A stretch of 64,000 bases of DNA from Zopfochytrium polystomum. Taxonomy: Eukaryota > Chytridiomycota > Chytridiomycetes > Chytridiales > Chytridiaceae. Below are positions 43,300-55,674 of the stretch, piece by piece. Where the stretch lies: NCBI GenBank assembly GCA_025765615.1, contig JAIVFJ010000246.1, positions 1-64,000 on the forward strand. Direction: 5' to 3'. Position 1 is the stretch's first letter; each line of letters begins with the position of its first letter. Below the pieces are notes generated by a model. It saw nothing but the letters and a program-made list of their open reading frames with translations. It ran no database searches and was not told where the DNA came from. Position numbers and translations under genes: made by a program.

Positions 43300-45754
43300 T
43301 GTGAGACTGTGCTCTCTAAATTCTCACCCTGGGCTATGGGTGGCAAATAGAGCAATGACCTAAATACCAATCCTGAAAAGTGAAAAAGGACAAATAGGAG
43401 ATGTCCAGGGGTCACTAGGCAGGACAATGTATTTGGAGTCTTAAGAAGGCCAAGAAACCCAAAGAAACTTTTATTACACACAAAGAGAAGACTCTCACAC
43501 TCAGACCAAAGGCAACTGTGAAAAGGTGGCACACTAGCAAAGAATGGGCAGGGTTCTCTGGTCCATGACACAGAGTAGGCCCATTGGGGGGCAAAAGCCA
43601 AAGCCAAAGGGGACCAGGAAATCCGGTAACAATGCTGGAGGTGCAAGAGCCAGGGAGCGGCACTAAGTGCAGCCTCCAATCCAACTTGTTATGAATCACC
43701 CTCTGGAAACCTCTGGAACCTTCTAGAACATTCCTTCATGGAACCTTCTTTGCTTTCCTGACTTGTCTTGTTGTCATTGGTATCATTGGTATCATTGTAT
43801 TACTAATTGCTCTTTCTGGAACTTTCTTTGAGTCTTGACAAGGAACACTCTCAAGAGGTATAAAAGGGGGATGGGGGACCTGTCCCATCCCTCAAGTGAA
43901 TTATTGTTTCCAATACAATTATCACTCCTCTCAGTTCCTTGTCTGCCTTGTCCTGTCCTGCCCTGTTCCTGACACAACTGAAGAAGACAAGAGAGTGTGG
44001 AGGAAAGTGGCCAGACCCTGGTCTGTTGGAGCAACCACCATGGAGCAAGGCTCCCTCTCTGTCAAAGACAAGCCCTAAGTTGGAGGGGGTTGGACACAGA
44101 GGGCAAACACAAGGAACAGGTAGTGTGCAGAGGTGTCTGTTGAATTAAATCAGAACTGTTTTCCACTTAACAGGACCAGACACAACTTGTCTCACTCCAA
44201 GGAGAAGTTCCAACTCAATCCAAGGAGGGGGGCACACAGGGGTGGGAGACAGTGGGACTCTTCTTACTTCATCCTACTACGACACAGACATCTGCTTCAC
44301 CAAGCCAGAGGAATCACCTATCTTAGAAGCAAGGAAGGTTAACACCCACTCACCCACCCAAATGTGGCACCATGACATCACAGGCATTAATCTGAGAGAA
44401 AGAGGGTCTGAACCCAGTGAAGACCAGCCCCACCGGGGGCCATAGGAGCCAACAACCAGGGAGGAGGGGGCATACCTGAGAGACCATTTCTGCAGCAGTA
44501 CCTGACCAGCCAGCTCATTCATATCACCTTGAGAGACCTGGATTTGACTAGATGTATTGACAGGAGCCTAGAGGCACCACCACAGATTTACCCTCCATCC
44601 TTCCATCACCAAGTGACTCCTACCCAGTCCAACCTAAGCAGCATGCAGAAATGGTGAGGTGCACTGGGGCTTGAACCCAGCACACTGCCATGATGGCCAA
44701 AGGGACTTCAACCTCCTGTCACACACCAGGGGACTGCCACCCCAGCTCTACATACAGTCAGGAAGAAAAGGGCAGGCGAGGCAACTTCAGGCACAGGTTC
44801 ACACACTCAACAAGATAGGGGGCAGCAGCTTAAATAGGAAAGGGTTGGAATCACCAGGGAGAAGGGAAAAAGGAGGGAAAACACATGCAAAACAGCAAAA
44901 CAATAAATAAAATAGTAAAGAAAAGAATGGGAGGAGTGAATCACCAAGAAATGGGGCTGAGCCAGCCAAACAAGGAAGACTGCCCAGAGAATCATGGGGC
45001 ATTTCTTGGCAAACAGAGTGGAGAGGGCTGGCAAGAAATGATTGGTGCAGATAAGAAGACAGTCACTCTCAGCCACACAAGAAAGAAAAGACACAGACAG
45101 AGACAACAAGGAAGAAATAAAAAGAGAAAACAGGAAAAACAGGAAAAACAGGATAAATTACTAATTGGAAAATAAGTAAAAATCACCAATGAAAAGATAA
45201 AGAAAAACCCTGTGATCTCATACCCTTTTATGAGGCATTACATCATGGTAGCAGGTGGTACAGCTTGTTAGCTCTACCGTCATCTTGTTAACTCTGTCCG
45301 CATCTCCCATAGAAGTGTTTCAGTCCTAAGTCATTTCCAAAAGTGAGGGGCCATTAGCCAGGCGTAGTAGGATTTTGAATTTCTGCTCAGTCTGTCAACT
45401 AGCATGTCTCAAACTTGGCACCATCCCAATGGAAGGGAGCACTCTAACCACTGAGCAAGGGAGCCTTGTAACAGCAATTAGAATAAAGACTGAGTCTCTC
45501 TGTCTGCAACATTGCCAATAATAAATAATAATAATAAATAACAATAGTAGAGCTCAGAGGCAGACAGACGGAGCCAGTCAGAGGCTGTATGGAAACCCAA
45601 CAAATTATAAGAGAGTAGGAATCCAAGCCTAGTCACGTTTTGCCAGCAAAACCCAGGTTGAGACAGGGTGGTAATCCTCACAATAACCAGTTAAAAAGTG
45701 GGTATACACTTAATTCATTTGAGGTCACAAGCTCGACAGCCTGTCGTCCTCACA
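43300..45754 (-). mobile_element. 2.2-kb TG...CA element, copy 3 (4-bp TSD AGGG), with nested solo LTR
   Basis: Inverted relative to copy 1 and very similar to it over nearly the whole length. Ends are TGTGAG and CTCACA. AGGG flanks at 43296-43299 and 45755-45758. A family A solo LTR lies inside at 43687-43974. Subtracting it and its duplication leaves about 2.16 kb, close to copies 1 and 2. Confidence 0.92.
43687..43974 (+). mobile_element. Family A solo LTR (5-bp TSD CAACT), short HSE array
   Basis: 288 bp, TG...CA, with CAACT at 43682-43686 and 43975-43979. It is shorter than the other family A LTRs because one HSE block (GGAACCTTGTGGAACCTTCT) is absent, leaving one four-unit HSE plus a two-unit remnant. 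Confidence 0.92.
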
Positions 45755-45764
45755 AGGGAGCCTG

Positions 45765-46045
45765 ACTTACTTCTTGCACACATAACTCCATGGAAGTTCT
45801 GGCCAAATCAGTGTTATGCAACAATGATGTTATGCATGCCTTCTGACTCCTTGAAGTCGAAACTCTATCTCTCAGTGCTAAAAGGTTATCACCAAAGTCT
45901 GATTCCTGAGACCACCTGCAGTATAAAAGGGGGAGGCCCAGCAGCTGAGGAGAAGCATCATCCAGATCCTGATCACATCTGCCTGACCCTTGAGTACAAC
46001 AAACAAAAACCATTACTGTTATCTGAGCCACGTTCATAACCCTCG
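45765..46045 (+). repeat. Repeat D (LTR-like, with TATA box)
   Basis: Contains GTATAAAAGGGGGAGG near 45921, then a CAGCAGCTGAGGAG start-like region. The last ~85 bases recur inverted at 25268-25345. Looks like an LTR promoter of another family; ends are not fixed. Confidence 0.45.
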
Positions 46046-46079
46046 CCGTCGTTGCTTCCTGCACTGTCCCCCAGCGTCA

Positions 46080-46720
46080 CAGACGAGCGCCAGCTGACGA
46101 CTTTCGTGAAGGCGACGGGCTTGGAGCCAGTTGAACCTTACCGTGCTGAAGAGCCGGCAAGAAAAAGAGCCGTGACATGAAGAGCGCCGGTCGCAGTCGC
46201 GGCTTCTCCCGACAATTCGCCCTATGCAAGCCACCTGCCGCGGACGGCCTTGGCAACACCGTCTCCCCCGCCACCTTTATCTCGGGTAGACTCTGCCGCA
46301 ACGCTGGTGGACGGCGCGTCGATTTACGGACTTTCCCCACCGCCGCCGTCGACGCGGAGTTGGGCGACGGTCGTGAAAGTGGGAAAGAAAAACCGTCGAG
46401 AGGAGATGCCCACGAATAGGACGAATTCATGAACGTCACGCCAGTCATGACGCCTCACTCGAAGCGTCGCCAAGAGAAACCACCTCATCAAGCTCGCTTG
46501 CGCCACCTCTGTGCGGCAAGAAATTGAACAACGGGGTCGGATTGCATGCGGACTCGATTCGCCTACTACGCCGGCGTCACCGCCCTCTTCAGCAACTCAA
46601 AACTTGGTAAAGGCTGCCTTTGGCTGCACCGGCGTCGCCACCCTCTGCTCCACGACGAACCTGGGCCAAGGTCGTCGCAGAAGGGCAGCAGCGGCGTTCT
46701 TAGACAGCTTACTCTCTGTT
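46080..46720 (+). repeat. Diverged copy of the 32.2-33.4 kb coding-like units
   Basis: TTTCGTGAAGGCGACGGGCT, then GCCAGTTGAACCTTACCG, aligns with 32480-32560 and 32877-32950. The later CCCGACAATTCGCCC, TTGGGCGACGGTCGTGAAAG and CTACGCCGGCGTCACCGCCC blocks also align, with frameshifts. Non-functional as it stands. Confidence 0.55.
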
Positions 46721-47793
46721 GCCGAGTTCACCGCAAGAATTTCAAGGTCACTGCAGTGGAATAATATTTTCGTTCTGTACCGATTACGACGCCCGTTCTT
46801 ACAGCTTCTATTATCCTATTATCCGACTTTGCGCCTTCAGTTGACTTTGAAACCGTTTCGTCCTTGTCCGCGTTTGTGTGACGAGTTTTTTCCTTGGTTT
46901 TGCAAACCGGTGTTCCGGTTTTCTCGCTTTCAAGATGAACACACAAATAAACTGGTTTCGATGGGCGATCCTTATCAAAACCTCGACGGAGGGAGATATT
47001 CTCCAACCCGCACTTGCAAGCATACTACTTTACGCTTGCCATCTCGGGAAACCACAATCTAGCCGCCATTTGAGAAATGCTCCTTCCCCTGATGAGGCAA
47101 ATGGTTGTCTTGCTTCATTCCGAACTTACTTGCATCAACCCTAGTGCTTCAATGAGGTAGCAAAAGGTTGCTCTCTTCGTTTTTCTCTTCCCACATTTGC
47201 CTTACCACAGAAGAAAGGGAAACCCATGCCTCAACGAAAAGAAGGAGGGGCGAGCTGTCAATTGCGCATGAGCATTCGCATTCCGGAAGTTGAACTACTG
47301 ACTGACCTTTTTTAAAAACTCTGCCGATACCAATTTTGATGTAAAATGATTGTAAAGGTGAGCGGAACAGTGAAATGAACAACGAATTACTGCAGTTCAT
47401 CAAACAAGCTTATATTTGGCCCAGGGGCGAATTAATGAAGTTTTCCATTTGATGCTGAAGGATATAGCGGCGAGATGAGAAATTAGTCAGAAACAACGAC
47501 CGACTTTGAAGTATCACTGACAGGCAAGAACAGAGGATTCCGAACGACAGCAAGCGCTCGAATACCTTGGCGCTGCCGATGAGTTAATCACCCACACCAA
47601 ATTTCGGAAGTCACCTCGAACAGGCAGTGTTGGAAGATGCTATGAAAATGACCGACGACCCACTGTATCCTGCGCTGGCTGGGTTCACGAATCTCCAGCG
47701 TGGGATGGCGCTTCACGCCAAATACTATCTCGAGCGAGGAAGCTGCCAACGATGCGGAACTCGCTTATTTTTCCACGGTTTACACTTGTTTTT
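46721..47793. other. Unassigned tract
   Basis: Intermediate GC, short ORFs only. I see no gene or repeat. Confidence 0.4.
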
Positions 47794-49598
47794 TTATTTC
47801 TTTCTTCCCACGAAACTATATGACCTGGCCAAAAGGCTATCCCGGGCCACCGCCGCCGCCGCCGTTGCCGCCGTAGTCGCAGCAGCAGCAGCAGGAGTCC
47901 ACCCCCACTGCCGCAGCTCCCACTCGCACACCCGCACCAGCAGCGGCCGCGCCCCGAGCCTCTCCCACCGCACGCCCGCGAAAATCGCGCAATGCGGCTC
48001 GACGACGTGGTGCACCGACACCAGGTAGTCTTCCACATCGTATCCGCCATCGCCGTGGGACGACGACGACGACGGCGGCGCCTTCGTCGTCTCGACAACG
48101 TGCCCGTGCGCTACAATGCGCGGCTGCGGCGCCGCCATCGTCGTCAAGACACCGCTCCCCGCCGCCGCCGCCGCCGCCGCAAACTCCTCGTCGTACACGA
48201 CGTGCACGCGCGCGCCCGGCTGCAACACCGCCTGCGGCTGCTGCTGCGGCTCGCGCAAGGCCTCCCACACCACCCTCGCTCGAAGCAGCCCGAGGTCGCC
48301 GACGCCGCCGACGCCGCCGTACCGCACCTTCGGCGACGGCGGCCAATCGCGTTGCTCCCCGTCGTCGTCCACGTCGTCCACGTCGGCATTCGCCTCGTTG
48401 ACCGCCACCTCAGGCTGCTGCGCTCGCTCAACCAGGCCGCGCGGCTCGCAGTTTACTGGAGGCGACGACGGCGACTCCAGAAACAAGTCCTGCACCGCAA
48501 ACGACAGCATCGCGACTGCATCTTCTGCCGCCTCCACCGCCGCCGCGACGCTCGCCTCCTCATCGTGGACGATTGGAAAAAGCGCCTTTGCTTTTGGCTT
48601 GAGCGCCGTCGTCGTCTTGGCAAGCGTTGCTGGCTTTGTCGTCGTAAGGGTTGCCGCTTTCTCTTTCTCTCTTTTCGTAGCCTCCGTCACCGTCGCCGCG
48701 GCCGTTGCCATCTTCTTTTTCGCCGTCGTCGAAGCCGCCGCCGCCGCCTTCGTTCCATCTTCCTTCTTCCTCCTCGTCGCCGCCACCGCCCGCACCGCCA
48801 CCTCCCCCGCCGTCTCCGCCAACGTCGTCTTCTTTCTCCTCCTCTTCTCCACTTGCTCGCCATCTCCCACAACACCCGCCGTCTCATCGCTCGCCGTCGC
48901 CGCCGCAGCCGCCGCTCGGCGCGCCATCATCGCGCGCACCACGACCCACAAATCGCGGCACGCCACCACGTCCGCAGCCGCATACTCGACCTGCTCCACC
49001 GTCAGCGTCTTTCTTTCCCAGTCCCCAAACCGCGGGTGCCTCGCGTCCTCCGCCGCCGCCACCGCCGACGCCGCAACCAAACCCGCTCCAACCCGCCGCG
49101 CCATCCGCCGCCGCCGCTGCACCATCATGGCCACCCCGATCGCCGCCCGCGCGTCCATGTCCGGTTTGGCCAGGTCCCGCCCCAGCACGCGCGCCACCAT
49201 CTCGCGCAGCGACACCGTCGCGCGGTCCACGACCCCGAGTCGCTTCAGCTCCAGCCGCAGCTCGACCGCGCCCAGCGCCTCGCGCACCGCGTCCGCGCTC
49301 AGGGAGGCGGACGACGACGACGACGACGATGATCCGCCGTCGGCCAGTTGCGCGAGCATCGCAGACGGCAGCGATGCAAAGGCAGGGAACCTCCGCCGCA
49401 GGGCTTGGTGGTGGGCGTCCTCGTCGCCATCGTCGGCGTCGGTGCTGAGCGGCGGCGCAAGGAGGGCCAGACGGCGCATGCACGACTTGAGGACGCGGCC
49501 GAGGTCGCCGCTGACGACGCAGCCGACCTTTTGAATGTCGCGGTCGCACACCAGGTGCACGATCTGCTCCAGCGACGACGGGCCAATGTGCCGCAGCT

Positions 49599-49634
<36 letters not shown>

Positions 49635-50493
49635 TTTTTGGCATGGGTTTGTTAAAAATGGGAGCGAGTATGTTGGTTGCAAAACTCCAAAGCTTTGCCC
49701 ACACAAAATGCATATGCAGTAATGCCACAAACACACACACACACACACGCAAGCCCAATACCTGCACAACTAGCACCGTGTCCCGCGCGCACAGCTGCAC
49801 GACGGCGGCGCCGGTCGACCCGGGCGTCCACTCTGCGTCAACGGCGACCCACCCGTCTGCACGGGCGGCGGCCCACAGCGCGCCAAACGCCGCGTCAAAC
49901 TCGGCGTCGGTCGACACGACGCGGCGTACGACCGCGGCGGGCACTTTGTAGGCGGCCAGCGGCGACGAGGAGGTGGAGGGAGAGACGGCGGCGGCGGCGG
50001 CGGTGGCGGAGGTGGCGGTGGAGAACGGGGTGGTCGTCGGGGCGGCGGGGAAGGAGGGGCGGAGAAGGCGGTGGCAGGAAGAGGGGGTGATGCTGGTGGT
50101 GCTGGTGATGGTGGTGGTGGTGAATCGGGGCTGCGGGAGTCGGGTGAGGGCAGAGAGGAAGAAGCGGTGGGACGCTGGGTGGTGGCGGCGGCGGTGGTGG
50201 TGGTGCATGTGGCGCGGAGGGGTGGGATCGTCGTCCGAGGCGATCGGGCGGGGCGGCGGCAACGGCGGCGGCAATGGCGCGGGTAGGACGGGTGCACGGG
50301 GATCGGGGCGAGTGTGCATGGAGGGGCGGCGGCAAGCCGCGCCGTCCGCGTCCGGTGGCGACGACGACGACGGCGGCATTGGTGTAGATGAGGAAGACGC
50401 AGGGGCTTTGAAGCGGCCCGCGATCGCGGCGGCGGCCGAACAACGCGATGTCGTAGCGGCGGTGACGACGGCGGCAGCGGCAGCGGCAGACAT
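47794..50493 (-). CDS. DEDD-type 3'-5' exonuclease-domain protein with long low-complexity tail
   Basis: Predicted nuclease of the WRN-exo/Rrp6 (DnaQ-like) fold. Exons 49762-50493 and 47794-49596 give 844 residues. Exo I is GWVAVDAEWTPGS (Asp-x-Glu, about 208-220). Exo II is QKVGCVVSGDLGRV (about 266). Exo III is LTVEQVEYAAADVVACRDLW (about 445), with the Tyr-x3-Asp of DEDDy enzymes. The exo II-III gap is about twice the usual length and holds a Ser/Asp-rich insert. The tail is Ala/Thr/Lys-rich, then a folded-looking end (VHVVYDEEF, then GGYDVEDYLVSVHHVVEPH). The start MSAAAAAA is preferred over MHCVCE at 50700, which would add a Cys/Arg-rich leader. The 165-nt intron has no stop and a length divisible by three. 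Substrate (RNA or DNA) is not determinable. Confidence 0.83.
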
Positions 50494-51879
50494 GACGAGA
50501 GCGCAGCGGCTGCTGCTGCTGCTGCAGTGCCGGACGGCGCGTGTGGCGGGGCGGCGGCGGCGGCGGCGGCGACGACGAAGAAGCGAGAGAGCCCTGAGAG
50601 TCTGTCCGGTTTTCGACGAAAGAGCGTAGCAACAACGAAAGGTCTGTTCAGTCCAACTCGAGCGCGCCCGAGCACACACGCACTCGCACACACAGTGCAC
50701 TCAGCTTTCAAGCAGCGCCGCCCCCCCTCCCCCCATCCCCCCATCCCCCCATCCCCCGCGCGCCGTCCAAGCATCAAGAGATACAGTACTGTATGCTGGG
50801 TTAACAAATGTTTCCCCCCGCCCGCCCCACCAATTCTCAATTACAAGCAGAGGATCGTATTTATCAGACGTTGAACAACAAAGCTACGAGGAAGCCCGTG
50901 TGTACCGTTTCTGCATCAACAAACCTGAAACTGCTGTCCCTCGCTTTGATTTTGTGTTGTTTGAATTTGAAACACCTTGCCGCATCAGTTGCCTTCAGCA
51001 AACATGGAGGAACCCAGTTTCCTGACAACATTGACTGCCGTTTCTCAATCCCTCAGCTGAAACGCGACGTCCCATCAACGTTCTACAATTTTGTAATGCC
51101 CCTTGGAAAAGTAATACAAAGGGAAGGCGCAGCATGTCATACCGTCAAGTTTGATGGAGGGAGGTGCAGATGGCGAATCCGCACCAAACACGTGGACTTC
51201 TCCATCAGGCGTTGGGACGATCTGTCGTCCGGAGTGGTGCAAGGCAAACATGACGGAAGCCTCCATTCCACGCCTTCATTGGGGATTACCACGGCATCCA
51301 TCTTCCAGTGATGAACGCTCTCAGGCGAACAAAATATCTGATGTACTTGACAACGTTCATGCCAGCAACGGGTTCTCTTCCCCCTCCCTCCCCCCAGAAG
51401 CAAACTTTGCAAGGCCCCCCCACCACGTTCCCCCCAATTTTGTTCGCTCGCTTCAATCACTGCAAACTGTTGTTGGACCCAGCCGGCACGGTACAGTGGG
51501 CACTGCGCAGCCCAGGCTTCAGGGAAGAGTCAATTACGAACTAGAAAATATGTGCTTTCTGTCGTTAGAGTAGGGAAGCTAAGGCACCTCCACGGACTTA
51601 CTAAAAGGCACACGTGCTCGGCTCAAGGCCAAAAGCATAACACCAGTGGCTCACAAAGTTGGGTCAATGTTTTGAACGTTGCAATGCCAAGTGCTATCAC
51701 AAATGCGCAAGACCATCATAAAATTAGAGAATTCAGCAAATGTTGCCTTGCAATAGACTAAACTGCTCACAAAATTTCATTCTTCCAGCTTTTGAATGCT
51801 CAAGAAAGGGGCAAAGGAAGTGTGCTGCACCATTGGCCCAATTGTGTGGGTGTCCAACGATATTTTTTATTCAGTATGT
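50494..51879. other. 5' flank of the exonuclease and unassigned sequence
   Basis: A CCCCCCAT tandem patch lies at 50727-50757. Plus-strand frames at 50808-51311 and 51151-51573 (VPSTFYNFVMPLGKVIQREG; TWTSPSGVGTICRPEW) look like decayed coding sequence, but no family is recognised. Confidence 0.35.
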
Positions 51880-51965
51880 AGTGTGAGCCCCACCCGCTGC
51901 AATCACAGCGGCAATCCTTCTAGGCATACTTTCAATCAAGCTCTGGCAAACTTCAGGGGGTCTGT
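51880..51965 (-). pseudogene. Tc1/mariner transposase, extreme C-terminus
   Basis: The minus strand reads CQSLIESMPRRIAAVIAAGG, then AHTTY and a stop. The (S)MPRR-x-x-AVI-x-A-x-GG-x-T-x-Y ending is the standard tail of Tc1 transposases. The rest of the gene upstream (to the right) is not recognisable. Confidence 0.8.
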
Positions 51966-53676
51966 TGCTCAGAGGGTATCCCCGTCGTGGGGCCAGCAGC
52001 ACAGCAGATGGGCAAGAGACAGGCGCCGCACCTGTCCCCTGCAGCATCTTCGCCTCGCCAAGGCCCCTTCATGGGCCACCCTGCTGAGAGCTCTGTCTAC
52101 ACTCCAGTCACACTTGTCATCCCTTCATTGTAACGTAAGACAATCCGCCAGATATAAATAGCCTCGGTAAAATGCTTTGCAACCGTCATATTCCAAATCG
52201 ATAACACAACACAAACATCTCTGCGTCCAAAGTTATTGTGACTCGGTGGCCCGGACATGGGCGCAGTGCACAGGAATGAGTCTTTTACAATGACGCAGAC
52301 GACGTTGGAGGCTCTGACAGTGACTGCCGTTCTTCCGAGGAGGATGGCGACAAAGACAGTGACAGTGATTGACGACCTCGGTTAGGATGAGGTTGAGGAT
52401 CGTGACTTAACAGAGGAGACACCTGTGACAGTGACATGCTTGGGGACGCTCCACGCATATACGCAGTTTCGCAAACGCTCCTTGATCCACCCGTTAAAGA
52501 TAAAAATGTGGAATGACGGGAAGAAGAAGTCGTTCGGGAACAGATGACAACGTTTGTAATTCAAACGTGTGCGACAACCAGCCGGTGAAACAAACATCCG
52601 CGAATCGCCTGGAGTGCAACCAGCCGTGGAACAAAACAACACACCGGCGGGCCCGCAGGGAGGTTGACGTTGCAACAGCGGACAGATTGGCTTCCAATTA
52701 CGGCAAGAAGTGTGCCTTGCGATCCCAGGAGACTCAGCCCGCTCAGAGAGAGAGAACCGTTTCCGCGTGGGAAGCGCGTTGTGACGGACTTTAGGCAGTG
52801 CGTATGGCTCAGCAGACACGAGGAGATGCAAGTTTGTGTGGAAAGAGCGCCACGATCAAGATTCAAGACACAAACAAAGATGACTTGATGAATAAACATT
52901 AACCACATTGTTCAGATTGGCTCTCCACACCACCGTCCACTGAGTGTCCGCCAGCCAAACCGGTTCGGATGTAGGATACTAGCCGGACTCGGATGTCTCA
53001 CCTCTTATAGGATACTGACAAAAACAGTGGACATCTCTTTAAAGTATCCTTTGAATTATCATAGGATGCCATAAATGTCAAGTATCCGCTCCGTTTCAGG
53101 CGGGTTGGCAAGCCGTTTTCAACTGTAGCTTTTTTTGCCATGGCAGAAAAAACGGAAAAGCTGCTGCTTGCGCCACGCACGCAGCACGCTAGCACGCAAA
53201 GCTGCAGCACTTCCCCAAAACCTCCTATTTTTTATTTTATTTTTTTTCTTTCTTGGCACGGGGTACTGCTGCTTGCCGTGCAGTTGCTCGCTGCCGGCAG
53301 CTGGCACAAGCCCATCCTGCTCTGCTTCGTCTACTCAAGCAACACACAACCACAGAGCGAGAGCGACGTGAGAGAGTAAGTGAGCGAGTGAGTTGAACTG
53401 ATAAGGCGTTGTAATGCAATCAGCGGTTAAGCAAATGAATAGATTTGGGGGGAGATATGTGATTTATACCGGTAGCAAAAAAAAGGAAAGAAAAGGATTC
53501 AACGAACGAGAAAAGAAAAAAAGGGATTGTGAAAAAAAGACGAGAAAAAAAGAAATAAAAGGAAAAGGTGGTTGCATGGGAGCTCCAAGAACACACACTG
53601 CACAACTTCGCACTACCTTTCACGCACACACACACACACACACACATACATATGACCCCTGCAGCTCTTCAGGTCT
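51966..53676. other. Unassigned tract with a possible small inverted-repeat element
   Basis: 52951-53112 has imperfect inverted ends (GCCAGCCAAACCGGTTCGGA against GCCAACCCGCC..CGGAGCGG) and internal GTAGGATAC/GTATCC words. Elsewhere there are only short ORFs. Confidence 0.35.
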
Positions 53677-54407
53677 TTAAATCGCCTGCGTGTAGCAGCA
53701 GCAAAAGTCGCACACAAAGATGCCGAGCGGCCCGTTCGCGCACCCCTTTGGCTTCTCCTCCTCGCCGTTCAGCCGCCGCTCCCGCGCCGCCGACATGGCC
53801 GGCGTCTTGCCCATCCCCGCGTTCTTGGGGTCGCGCAGGCCCGGAAGCGGGCTGTGGTGCGGTCCGAGCGTGCGTGTGTGTGCGTGTGTGTGCGTGCGTG
53901 TTCCGTTTGCGTTTGCAGTTTTTGTTGTTGGGAATCAAAAAAAGCTATCAGATGGGTTGACAGGTTGATTGGGTTGAGATCTCGGATCTGGGGGGGGGGG
54001 GGCAAGGGATCGTGCGGGGATGGACGAATGGGTGGAGGGAGATGAACAGGTCGGGTGGTGGCGCAATGGATGGTCGGGGGATGGAGTCGTTCCACGCTCG
54101 TACATGCAAGATCGTTACTCACACACACACACACACAACACACACACTCTCACAACCCTCACGCACACGACACACACGCAAACACACAATCGTCCAAAAA
54201 ACGCACCCAAACATCTTTCCCGGCTGCGAGTCCGGCGGCGGCCGCATGCGGTCGGCGTGCGTTACACGATGCTGCTGCTGTTTGGTGTGTCTGAGCGGCT
54301 CGGACGACAGCACGCTGGCGCCGTCCGACGCCGACGGGGCGTACGACAGCGACGACGGGGCGTACGAGGACGACAGGGGCGGCGGCGGTGCGTACTGTTG
54401 TTGTTGT

Positions 54408-54443
<36 letters not shown>

Positions 54444-54475
54444 GGGGAGGGGGACTTTGTGGGCGACGACGACAT
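53677..54475 (-). CDS. Small polyQ protein with Cys-rich C-terminus, unknown function
   Basis: Two exons, 54207-54475 and 53677-53851, give 147 residues. The intron is 53852-54206 (donor GTGCGT, acceptor CACAG) and contains CA/GT microsatellites. The N-terminus is SSSPTKSPSP followed by a run of about 16 Gln (CAG/CAA mixed). A Ser/Tyr/Pro-rich part with YAPS repeats follows. The second exon reads PLPGLRDPKNAGMGKTPAMS and ends PLGIFVCDFCCCYTQAI. The Cys-rich end after a basic/acidic stretch is the only folded-looking part. I do not recognise the family. The splice was chosen because it joins the only two good frames in phase. Confidence 0.55.
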
Positions 54476-54896
54476 TGCTTTACGACTGGATTTGGATTAG
54501 GGATTGGATTGAGGAAGGTAGATTGGGTGGGTTGATTGATTGATTGAGAGATGTGGGGGGGGGTGGTGGGTGGCGGCGGCGGCGGCGGCGGCAGGCAAAG
54601 ATCGAAAGGACGGCGCCTGGTGGCGAGGAGGGCGGGAAGAGGAAGAGGAGGAGATGATGATGATGATGAGGGCGGCGGCGGCGGCGGCGGCGGCGGCGAT
54701 GGGTGGTCGCTGTCTTTCTTTCTACTTTATTTTTATTTATTTTTATGTTTTCCTTATCAAATACGAGTTGTGGCTGTGCGTGCGTATGTGCAGGAATAAA
54801 ATCTTTCCGGTGTGTGTGTGTGTGTGTGTGTCTGGTTTTGTATGCCACAGACGAAAGTGAGACAGAGGAGGAGACAGACAGAGAGAGGATTTGATG

Positions 54897-54945
<49 letters not shown>

Positions 54946-55674
54946 CCAAATAAAGACAGAGAGACGAGGCGCCCGGACAATGCACCCACACACACACACA
55001 AAACAAAGCAACCCGACAAAAAAAAACAAAAACAAAAAAAAACATAACCCAAACAAAAAAAAACTAAAACAAAAACAGGGGAGACAGACACCCCCTCATC
55101 ATCACATCACGGCACGTGCGGTGCTATGGAGACGGTGGCAGGAGCCGAACGGGCGCAGCCGGGACGACGACGGGGTGGAGGAGCTCGTTATTGTTGCGCG
55201 CCGGGTGGCTGCGCCGGCGTGCAAGAGTGAGGGCGCGGAGGGAGGGGCGGTGGCGGCGGCAGCAACGGCTGTGACGAGTCGTCGGCGCTCCTTGGCGTCG
55301 AAGTGGAGCTGTTAGCGCGGCGGGCTGGCGGCGGTGGCGACGTGTGATGCTGGAGGGTCGTTTGGTGGCTATGGGAAAGGTTTTTGCGTTGGTACCTGGT
55401 GCGGTTTTGCGGCTGCCTTGTGCGTGGGTATTTGCCTTTTGGCTACCATTATCATTGCTTTTTTTGGGAGGGTTTAGTTGTGGGCAGGGTTTTGTTTTTT
55501 TTTTTCTTTTCGCTTATTTTTTTTTCTCCTCGTGATGACTCGACATTTGCGGTGTTTTGTGATGGAACTGAACGGATTGATTGAACTGAACTGAGTGACT
55601 GTAAAACTGGTCGTTTGCTCAGCTGTTCATGGTCGGCTGTTTTCTCGCCTCTTGAAGTTCAAGAGATTAGGGAG
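54476..55674. repeat. Microsatellite-rich 5' flank of the polyQ gene
   Basis: GGC/GCG repeats at 54573-54595 and 54670-54700, (GT)n at 54810-54830, a 40-base (GA)n at 54900-54942 and (CA)n/A-run patches to 55075. The GC-rich 55100-55320 could hold an exon, but no frame stands out. Confidence 0.55.

Noticed and set aside
47992..49534. 446- and 472-codon plus-strand frames opposite the exonuclease
   Set aside because: Arg/Ser/Ala composition mirrors the GC-rich minus-strand gene. No domain, and the exonuclease motifs lie on the other strand.
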